6,761 nucleotides of DNA from JBHIET01 sp046760785 (GTDB lineage: Bacteria > Chloroflexota > Anaerolineae > B4-G1): contig JBHIET010000121.1 of the NCBI GenBank assembly GCA_046760785.1, positions 1 to 6,761 of the forward strand, in the 5' to 3' direction. Below, piece by piece: positions 1 to 5,096 of the stretch. The notes beneath the pieces were generated by a model. The model saw only the letters and a program-made list of their open reading frames with translations. It did no database searches and was not told where the DNA came from. The stretch's first letter is position 1. The number at the start of each line of letters is the position of its first letter. A program made the position numbers and the translations under genes.

Positions 1-82
1 CGGCGCTCCCGCTCGACACCTAACTGTGGAAGGATTTCCGCCCACGTGTACTAGCTACATCCACCGAGTGAGAGGTGGTTGG

Positions 83-640
83 TCAGGGGGTGGGCGCCAC
101 CACGGTGAAGCTGCCATCCCTGCTGGTCACGGGGAGTGCAACACCGTCCGCGTTTGCAAGGAGCACTGTGTCGAATGCGACAGCGTAGGTGCCAGGCGCC
201 TCACCCGTGAGGGTGAAAGTGACCACAGAGCAATCTCCGGTGAGGGATGACTTCGGAGGCATTCGTGCGGCGGCGAAGTCAATCTGGTGATCGGTAGTCC
301 GCGATTGGACGATGAAGTCGCTGGCGCACGTCCCTGGGACGGGTCCACCAGCGCTCAGGCCATCGTCATAGGTCAAGTGGACCTCGACACCGTAGAGGCC
401 GGTCGCGTTCGTGATGTAAATGGTGACGGAGATTGATTCGCCTTGCACAACCGTCGCGTTTTCCGGGATCAGGCTGACCGAGGCGGGATGGGCCAGCAGC
501 GCCAGCCCGGCAATCGTGACCCCCACGACTATGTCCCTGCGCTCGGCCCGGTCGCTCAGCACAATGGCAATCAGCCCCAGGACGATTAGTAACGGTAGAA
601 CGACATTCGCGGCTATCAGACCGATGAAACCCAATGACAC
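83..640 (-). CDS. Membrane-anchored, cohesin-domain-like extracellular protein
   Basis: This 185-residue protein has two hydrophobic stretches at the N terminus (about 5-28 and 36-52), separated by a short charged segment (DRAERRD). An all-beta, Thr/Val-rich part follows (about 53-181). The pattern VSLIPENATVVQGESISVTI, then NATGLYGVEVHLTYDDG, resembles the first strands of cohesin-type domains, which bind dockerins or serve as surface modules. Cys105 and Cys137 could form a disulfide outside the cell. The protein ends at VVAPTP, where relatives often continue into a Pro/Thr linker, so a C-terminal truncation is possible. The start is a GTG at 640, supported by a strong GGAGGAG site 6 nt upstream. 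It is the last gene of the xseA operon, 3 nt after the xseB stop. I see no dockerin partner and no catalytic motif. The fold assignment is by pattern only, and the function is unknown. Confidence 0.7.
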   Translation of the reverse strand: MSLGFIGLIAANVVLPLLIVLGLIAIVLSDRAERRDIVVGVTIAGLALLAHPASVSLIPENATVVQGESISVTIYITNATGLYGVEVHLTYDDGLSAGGPVPGTCASDFIVQSRTTDHQIDFAAARMPPKSSLTGDCSVVTFTLTGEAPGTYAVAFDTVLLANADGVALPVTSRDGSFTVVAPTP

Positions 641-643
641 AGC

Positions 644-865
644 CTACTCCTCCGCCTCGAAAGGGACGACGCCTTCCGGTGACAGTTGGCGGACTTTTAG
701 CTCGGCCTGGTCCAGTTGGGTGTTGCAATGTGCGACCAGCGCCTGCCCGCGCTCGAAGAGTGCCAGGCTCTCCTCCAGCGCAAGCCCCCCTGCCTCCAGT
801 TTGCGAACCGTCTCTTCCAGTTCGGTGAAGGCCTGCTCGAAGGTCAGGTTCTCAATCTCATTCAT
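644..865 (-). CDS. xseB: Exodeoxyribonuclease VII small subunit
   Basis: This 73-residue protein has the usual length for XseB. It begins with the family pattern LTFEQAFTELEETVRKLEAGGLALEESLALFERGQAL, a two-helix hairpin. (Key positions: F9, L16, V20, L23, L28, E31 and L34-F37.) XseB binds the C-terminal coiled-coil region of XseA to form exonuclease VII, which degrades single-stranded DNA from both ends into short oligonucleotides in the cytoplasm. The start ATG at 865 is 7 nt after the stop of the upstream gene, with no clear Shine-Dalgarno sequence, so translation probably depends on coupling. The acidic tail ends in EAEE, whose codons double as the ribosome binding site of the next gene. 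The matching large subunit is encoded two genes upstream. The identification is secure from sequence pattern, size and context. Confidence 0.95.
   Translation of the reverse strand: MNEIENLTFEQAFTELEETVRKLEAGGLALEESLALFERGQALVAHCNTQLDQAELKVRQLSPEGVVPFEAEE
647..653 (-). promoter_or_regulatory. Strong ribosome binding site inside the xseB 3' end
   Basis: The minus strand reads GGAGGAG, then 6 nt (TAGGCT, which contains the xseB stop TAG), then GTG. The site lies within the last codons of xseB (the Glu-Glu end) and decides the GTG start at 640 for the cohesin-like gene. It implies coupled but efficient re-initiation. Confidence 0.75.
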
Positions 866-872
866 ATCGAAA

Positions 873-1448
873 TCATCCCAGCCGTGGCTTGGCCAGCACC
901 TCCATCACGCGCAGGTCGAAGAACTGCTGCGCGTTGGCGGGGACCAGGACGACGGCGGTGTCGGCCCCCCGGCTGGTGCCAGCGATAGCGATACAGGGTT
1001 CTCCTACCCGCACCAGGCCGGCATCGGCGGCCATCACGGTGATCTCCAGACACACCTTCATTCCCTCCCCGAAAGTACGCAGGGTGTAAGCGATGATCTC
1101 GTCGGTTAAGTAGGTACCCAGTTTCTTGCGCACCGCCCGGTTGACTCCGCCAAAGGCGTGCTGGCAGGTGAGGACCTTCGCGCCAGCGGCCTCGATGGCG
1201 GCGCGGTTCTCCTCCGTCAGCTCCTGGGTATTTGGCTCGCGGAAGCCGGCGGAGTGGGTCACGACGACGACGTCATATCCCCGGAACAGCTTCGCGGCCT
1301 GGACGCCGGTCTCCCCCCGCGTGCTGGCGACCAGCACGGTGCGGATGCCCAATTCGTCGGCCCGCCGCCTGGCGACCTCCAGCGTGCGGGTGACGTTCTG
1401 CGGGCCGGGTTTGTCGAAGTACACGGAGTGGACGGTGATCTCAGACAT
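873..1448 (-). CDS. Pyruvate kinase C-terminal (alpha/beta) domain-like protein
   Basis: This stand-alone 191-residue protein has the pattern of the pyruvate kinase C-terminal domain superfamily, seen in small uncharacterised archaeal and bacterial proteins. Visible motifs are ASTRGETG (41-48, the likely anion or nucleotide-binding loop after the first strand), VVVTHSAGF (61-69), GEGMKVCLEITVMAADAGL (127-145) and IAIAGTSRGADTAVVLVPA (153-171). There is no pyruvate kinase barrel, so it is not a pyruvate kinase. From memory, some structurally known members bind a flavin or phosphate ligand, but no reaction is established. The ATG at 1448 is preferred because AGGAGG lies 7 nt upstream. A GTG one codon earlier is only 4 nt from that site. 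The ATG shares one base with the xseA TGA (TGATG), so the two genes are coupled. Family placement is good, but the function is unknown. Confidence 0.85.
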   Translation of the reverse strand: MSEITVHSVYFDKPGPQNVTRTLEVARRRADELGIRTVLVASTRGETGVQAAKLFRGYDVVVVTHSAGFREPNTQELTEENRAAIEAAGAKVLTCQHAFGGVNRAVRKKLGTYLTDEIIAYTLRTFGEGMKVCLEITVMAADAGLVRVGEPCIAIAGTSRGADTAVVLVPANAQQFFDLRVMEVLAKPRLG

Positions 1449-2710
1449 CACTTTTCCTCCTCTTTCCTGCTTCTTGCATCTGCTGTTGCCTCAAATTCTC
1501 CATCGGTGACACGGATGCCGAGCGCGTCTCCCGGCGCGACCTGGGCCACCGAGCGCACGACGGCCCCCGTCCCTTGGTGACGCACGATGGCGTACCCTCG
1601 CTCCAACGTCCCCAGCGGGCTGACCCCAGCCAGTCGCCCGACCAGTCCGCCCAGTCGCTCGCGATGCAAGGTCAGGCTGTGATGTACTGCCGCCTCCGCA
1701 CGACCCAGCAGGTCGTCCACCCGCTGGCGGGCCTGGGCCAGTTGGGCGGCGGGGGAAAGATGCTTCAGCGCTCGCACCTGCTCGGCCAGCCTCCAGCGCC
1801 GCTCCTCAATGGCCCCCTGCAGCGTTGCCACCAGCGTCGCCGAGAGCCCCGCCACCTGCGCGCGCAGTTCCGCGCGGTCGGGGGTGGCCAGCTCGGCAGC
1901 GGCGGATGGGGTGGGGGCACGCACGTCGGCGGCGAAGTCGGCCAGGCTGAAGTCGGTCTCGTGCCCCACGCCGCAGATGACCGGGATGCGAGAGGCGGCG
2001 ACGGCGCGGGCCACTCGCTCGTCGTTGAAGGCCCACAGGTCCTCCAGGCTGCCGCCACCACGGGCGACGATGACGACGTCCACGTCGCCCCGAACGTTGA
2101 GGGCTTCGAGCGCGGCGACGATCTGCGGAGGGGCCGCGTCTCCCTGCACCTGCGTGGGCGAGAGCAGCACTTCGGCCAGCGGGTAGCGGCGGCTCAGCAC
2201 GTTGAGGATGTCGCGCAGTGCAGCGGCGGCCGGGGAGGTGACGACGCCGATGCAGCGGGGGAAGCAGGGCAGCGGCCGCTTGCGCTCCAGGGCGAACAAT
2301 CCCTCAGCCTCCAAGCGCGCCTTGAGCCGCTCGAATTCCAGGTAGAGATTGCCAACGCCAGCCGGTTGGATTTGATCCACGTAGAGTTGATAACGGCCGC
2401 CGGCCTCGTAGACGCTCACCCGTCCGTGGGCCAGCACCAATTCGCCGCCTGCGGGCAGGTAGTTTTGCACCTCGGCGATGCTGCGCCACATCACACAGCC
2501 GATCTGGGAACCTGCATCCTTGAGCGTGAAGTAGCAGTGGCCGGAGGAAGCGCGGCTGAAGTTGGAGACCTCCCCCTCGACCCACACGTCGCTCAGTGTG
2601 GGCTCGTCCTCGATGAGACGGCGGATGTAGCCGGTGAGTTGGCTGACGGTGTAGGGCTCGGAGAAGGTCGAGCCGCCCGAATTGCTGAAGAGGCTGAGTT
2701 GCTCGGACAT
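1448..2710 (-). CDS. xseA: Exodeoxyribonuclease VII large subunit
   Basis: This 420-residue protein is the catalytic subunit of exonuclease VII. An N-terminal OB-fold (about 20-115) includes YTVSQLTGYIR, VWVEGEVSNF and SGHCYFTLKD, and binds single-stranded DNA. The nuclease domain (about 125-280) shows GVVTSPAAAALRDIL (155-169), VARGGGSLEDLWAFND (215-230), GVGHETDFSLADFAADVRAPTPSAAAE (247-273), all hallmarks of the family. A helical, coiled-coil-prone region (about 275-355) follows, then the conserved LERGYAIV (369-376) near the C terminus. It is slightly shorter than enteric XseA. The ATG at 2710 is chosen because the protein then begins MSEQLSLF, like relatives, and because a strong promoter lies immediately upstream. 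A GTG at 2761 lies upstream of that promoter. No Shine-Dalgarno sequence precedes the ATG. It is the first gene of a four-gene operon with xseB. Confidence 0.96.
   Translation of the reverse strand: MSEQLSLFSNSGGSTFSEPYTVSQLTGYIRRLIEDEPTLSDVWVEGEVSNFSRASSGHCYFTLKDAGSQIGCVMWRSIAEVQNYLPAGGELVLAHGRVSVYEAGGRYQLYVDQIQPAGVGNLYLEFERLKARLEAEGLFALERKRPLPCFPRCIGVVTSPAAAALRDILNVLSRRYPLAEVLLSPTQVQGDAAPPQIVAALEALNVRGDVDVVIVARGGGSLEDLWAFNDERVARAVAASRIPVICGVGHETDFSLADFAADVRAPTPSAAAELATPDRAELRAQVAGLSATLVATLQGAIEERRWRLAEQVRALKHLSPAAQLAQARQRVDDLLGRAEAAVHHSLTLHRERLGGLVGRLAGVSPLGTLERGYAIVRHQGTGAVVRSVAQVAPGDALGIRVTDGEFEATADARSRKEEEK
1456..1461 (-). promoter_or_regulatory. Consensus ribosome binding site (AGGAGG)
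   Basis: A perfect AGGAGG lies inside the last xseA codons (the Glu-Glu-Lys tail), 7 nt before the ATG at 1448. It selects that ATG over the adjacent in-frame GTG at 1451. Confidence 0.8.
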
Positions 2711-2719
2711 AGTGGAGAT

Positions 2720-2748
2720 ATGATAGCGCAGCGATGTGAAGGTGTCAA
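2720..2748 (-). promoter_or_regulatory. Near-consensus sigma-70-type promoter of the xseA operon
   Basis: The minus strand carries TTGACA (2748-2743, a perfect -35 match), a 17-nt spacer, then TATCAT (2725-2720, 5 of 6 matches to TATAAT). Transcription should start near 2713, about 3 nt before the xseA ATG at 2710. The expected mRNA is therefore leaderless or nearly so, which fits the missing Shine-Dalgarno sequence. Confidence 0.8.
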
Positions 2749-2768
2749 GTGGGACTGCCACATGAATC

Positions 2769-2780
2769 CCGCAATTGCGG
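2769..2780 (-). other. Perfect 12-bp palindrome CCGCAATTGCGG (possible operator)
   Basis: This self-complementary site sits 2 nt after the larA-family stop codon and about 20 nt upstream of the xseA -35 box, at roughly -56 to -67 from the predicted start. No T-run follows on the minus strand, so it is a poor intrinsic terminator. A dimeric regulator site is possible but unproven. Confidence 0.35.
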
Positions 2781-2782
2781 TG

Positions 2783-4093
2783 TCACGTCTGTACAACGGG
2801 CAACGTCAGCAGCGCGTGGGTGACGACGAGCACGTCCAGTTCCTCCCCCAACTCGGCCGCCGCCAGCGACAGCGCCTCCTCCATCGTCGCGGCCGGGGTC
2901 ATTTTGCAATCCCGCACCACGTCCGGGCGCTCACTGCCGACGATGACCACCCGCGCTTCCTCCAACACCTTCGCCATCACGAACGCCCGCTGCTGGCCGG
3001 GCGGGTAGCCGTGGGCGCGTCCGTCGTCCAGGATGAACCGGACGTCGGGCGCGTCCCGCATAGCGGCGAGGAAGCGCTGCTCGCCCACCCCTTCTCCGGC
3101 CCCCTCCTGGCAGCGGGCGGGGATGATGAGGAACCCCCCAGGGCGTACCACGGGGGTCGGCGCGAAGAAGAGGTAGGAGGCGGCGCGGCTGGCCTGGTAG
3201 AGGTTGCCGTCCTTGGGGAAACCCACCCCACCGATGACGACGTCGTACCGATGGGGGATGGGCACCTCGTAGATGGAGCGGGCGAACTCGACCAGGCGGG
3301 CGTGGGTCTCCACCGGCTCGCCGGCCTTTACGCAGACGACCCGCTTCTCGTCGTCCAGCACGACGTTGAGGATGAAGCGCAGTCCCGCGCGGCGGGCTGC
3401 CTCGGTGATCGCCTCATGGAAGGGGTTGCCCTCGATGCGGCCCAGCCGGGTGCCGGGGTGGTCCACGAAGGCCGGGCCGTGGGTGTAGGCGATGAGGGGT
3501 TCCCCTGCTGCTCCCACCGCCACCGTCTTCCGCCCGCCGGAGTAACCGGCGTACTGGTGCGGCTCCACCAGCCCGGTGGCGATCAGCAGGTCCGCCTCCA
3601 CCGCCGCCCGGTGAGCCGAGACCGGCACCCCCTGTCCTGAGCCTGTCGAAGGGCCGCCGGGGGTGATGCCCAAATCCACCAGCGCGGCGGGGTTCTGCGG
3701 CTCGTTATCAATCACGCGGTAGCGGTCCACCACCGGTCGGCCCAGCTTGGCGGCCTTCTCCTCAGGCGTCGAGGGCCGGTGCATGCCGATGCCGCAGAGG
3801 AGGGTGACGTCGGCGTCGCGCACCCCGGCGGCCTCCAGTTCCCGCAGCAGCGCGGGGACGAGGAGATGGTCGGGGCTGGCGCGGGTGATGTCGGTAAAGA
3901 CGATGCAGACCCGGTCGCCGGGGCGGGCCAGTTCCCGCAGCGGCGGGGTGCCGACGGGGTGGGCCAGCGCGTCGGCGATGGCGGCCTCCACATCGGCGAT
4001 GGGCGGCACCTTTTTCGATTCCACCACCGTGCCGCGCATGCCGGGTGGCAGATCAAATCTGATTTCACCTTTGCCATAGGGTACAGTGTACAT
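2783..4093 (-). CDS. larA: LarA-family protein (nickel-dependent lactate racemase type)
   Basis: This 436-residue protein is close to the usual LarA length. LarA interconverts D- and L-lactate in the cytoplasm using a nickel-pincer nucleotide tethered to a lysine. Other family members act on other 2-hydroxy acids, so the substrate is uncertain. Visible motifs are FTDITR (66-71), GIGMHRP (101-107, His105), EPHQYAGYSGGRK (177-189, His179 and the cofactor-linking Lys189), AYTH (202-205, His205 as nickel ligand) and GFPKDGNLYQ (291-300). The His-Lys-His spacing (10 and 16) matches that remembered for Lactobacillus LarA. The His105-His179 distance is about 8 residues longer, explained by the repeat-encoded insert at 147-155. 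The ATG at 4093 follows a purine-rich GAGGGAGAGAG. No cofactor genes (larB, larC, larE) are in the window. It appears to be a single-gene transcription unit. Confidence 0.9.
   Translation of the reverse strand: MYTVPYGKGEIRFDLPPGMRGTVVESKKVPPIADVEAAIADALAHPVGTPPLRELARPGDRVCIVFTDITRASPDHLLVPALLRELEAAGVRDADVTLLCGIGMHRPSTPEEKAAKLGRPVVDRYRVIDNEPQNPAALVDLGITPGGPSTGSGQGVPVSAHRAAVEADLLIATGLVEPHQYAGYSGGRKTVAVGAAGEPLIAYTHGPAFVDHPGTRLGRIEGNPFHEAITEAARRAGLRFILNVVLDDEKRVVCVKAGEPVETHARLVEFARSIYEVPIPHRYDVVIGGVGFPKDGNLYQASRAASYLFFAPTPVVRPGGFLIIPARCQEGAGEGVGEQRFLAAMRDAPDVRFILDDGRAHGYPPGQQRAFVMAKVLEEARVVIVGSERPDVVRDCKMTPAATMEEALSLAAAELGEELDVLVVTHALLTLPVVQT
3629..3655. repeat. Dispersed short repeat inserted in frame in larA
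   Basis: The 27-bp segment contains CTTCGACAGGCTCAGGACAG (minus strand), with GACAGG present twice as a short direct repeat. It matches, from memory, an element scattered in hundreds of copies through many Chloroflexota and some other genomes. In the larA frame it reads GPSTGSGQG, a low-complexity linker unlike the flanking protein. Only one copy is in this window. Confidence 0.7.
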
Positions 4094-4252
4094 CTCTCTC
4101 CCTCACCCCACTACCCGGAGGGCATCAACGGTCTGCTCGTTGCTCTCTCTTGGGGACATCGTGCAGCGCGATGTAGTCCAAACCCGGCACGCGGGCCTCG
4201 ATACGGTTGATCGCTGTCGAGGCTCCAGCAGCAGCCGTCGGCTGCGAATGCA
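4094..4252 (-). promoter_or_regulatory. Long, potentially structured 5' leader of the larA-family gene
   Basis: The region from the predicted start (about 4252) to the ATG can form several stems. These are GCAGCC/GGCTGC (4231-4245, 3-nt loop), GCCTCGA/TCGAGGC (4195-4201 with 4217-4223), CCCG/CGGG (4183-4195, which shares its last base with the previous stem) and ACATCG/CGATGT (4156-4161 with 4169-4174). The first stem competes with an alternative GCTGC/GCAGC pairing just upstream in the RNA. I cannot match it to a known riboswitch consensus. A 44-codon open frame at 4259-4125 without a good start also crosses it. Confidence 0.35.
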
Positions 4253-4258
4253 GCGCGG

Positions 4259-4287
4259 ATTATACTCCAACAGCACCGCTTGCACAA
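4259..4287 (-). promoter_or_regulatory. Predicted promoter of the larA-family gene
   Basis: The minus strand has a perfect TATAAT (4264-4259), with TTGTGC (4287-4282) 17 nt upstream as a weak -35 (3 of 6 matches). It lies about 36 nt beyond the histidine kinase stop, in the 229-nt gap before the larA-family gene. The -10 match in GC-rich DNA makes it credible. Confidence 0.55.
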
Positions 4288-4322
4288 AACGCCAACCCTT
4301 TGGCAGGATCAGGGCAGCGTTG

Positions 4323-5096
4323 CTACCCGGCATCGAGGCCGATGATCTGGCCGTCTACCGGGCTCTGCGGTGCAGGCAAAGACGCCACTACCCGCACAAC
4401 TGTCCCCTTCCCTGGTGCCGATTCCACCTCCAGCCGCCCGCCTATGGAATCCGCCCGCTCCGCCGCGCCTAGCAGCCCCAGACACCCCCGGCGGGCCAAC
4501 AGGATCCAGCGGTCGGGCACCTCGAAGCCGCAGCCATCGTCGCTGATTTCCAGCAAGATTCGCTCTTCGTCCAGATAGAACCGGATCAGCACACAACCGG
4601 CGCCGGCGTGTCGCATCACGTTGCTGAGCGCTTCCTGGTAGATGCGGAACAGCGCCAGCCGCACCCTCTCCGGCAGCGTTTGCCCGTCGTGCATCAGGTC
4701 CACCTGTACCTCCAATTCCGGGTGTGCTTCCTGAAAGCGGCCGGCGTGAGAGCGAATGGCTGCTGCCAGGCCGAAGGGAGCCAGCGCCGGCGGCCGCAGT
4801 TCCCGGCACAGGGCCCGCAGTTCGCCAATCACCTGCAGCAATTCCCCTTGCAGTGCTGCCAGCCGCATCCGGCTTGTGTCATCGTCTATTTCCTCCGTTA
4901 TGGCGCCCAGCCGGAGGCGCAGGCCCTGCAAATCCTGCACCGGCCTATCGTGGAGTTCCCGCGCCAGTTGCAACCGTTCTGCTTCTCGGCTCTCCGCCAG
5001 CCGTCGCCGTGCCTCAGCCAGTTCATCCCGAGCCCGTTGCACTTCCACCAACCGGGCGCGCAGCGTTTCTATCAAGGCCACGTTCTCGGCCGCCAC
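4323..5096 (-). CDS. Sensor histidine kinase core (HisKA_3 plus HATPase), probably the detached C-terminal part of a larger sensor
   Basis: The 257-residue product starts with a coiled-coil linker (about 5-42). The dimerisation and phosphoacceptor helix follows, with ESREAERLQLARELHDRPVQ (35-54) and His49 as the phosphate acceptor. The H-box Asp50 and Gln54 typical of the HDxxxQ group are present. The HATPase domain has the N-box FRIYQEALSNVMRHAGA (150-166, Asn159), the G1 box DDGCGF (186-191), the G2 box GCLGLLGAAERA (204-215) and GKGT (229-232). This is a NarL/DesK-type kinase, whose partner is normally a LuxR-type response regulator, and none is in the window. The assigned GTG at 5096 has no ribosome binding site. 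Upstream, the same frame reads LAGQAAV directly before AAENVAL, the usual end of a GAF domain. This indicates that the N terminus lies in the neighbouring frame. It overlaps the membrane protein gene by 25 bp. The kinase identity is firm, but independent translation is doubtful. Confidence 0.85.
   Translation of the reverse strand: MAAENVALIETLRARLVEVQRARDELAEARRRLAESREAERLQLARELHDRPVQDLQGLRLRLGAITEEIDDDTSRMRLAALQGELLQVIGELRALCRELRPPALAPFGLAAAIRSHAGRFQEAHPELEVQVDLMHDGQTLPERVRLALFRIYQEALSNVMRHAGAGCVLIRFYLDEERILLEISDDGCGFEVPDRWILLARRGCLGLLGAAERADSIGGRLEVESAPGKGTVVRVVASLPAPQSPVDGQIIGLDAG

Noticed and set aside
61..78. CCACC/GGTGG hairpin just after the last operon gene as a terminator
   Set aside because: The stem is only 5 bp with an 8-nt loop, and no T-run follows on the minus strand.
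2711..2761. Upstream GTG start at 2761 that would extend XseA by 17 residues
   Set aside because: The extension spans the -35 and -10 boxes of the strong promoter. Its residues do not resemble XseA N termini, and MSEQLSLF at 2710 does.
1574..3640. Very long open frame on the plus strand (688 codons)
   Set aside because: It lies antisense to xseA and the larA-family gene, both with full sets of family motifs. Its composition (His, Gln, Gly, Val rich) is typical of a shadow frame in GC-rich DNA.
4094..4252. Nickel/cobalt riboswitch in the larA leader
   Set aside because: Tempting because LarA needs nickel, but I cannot align the stems or conserved bases to that class, so only a generic structured leader is reported.
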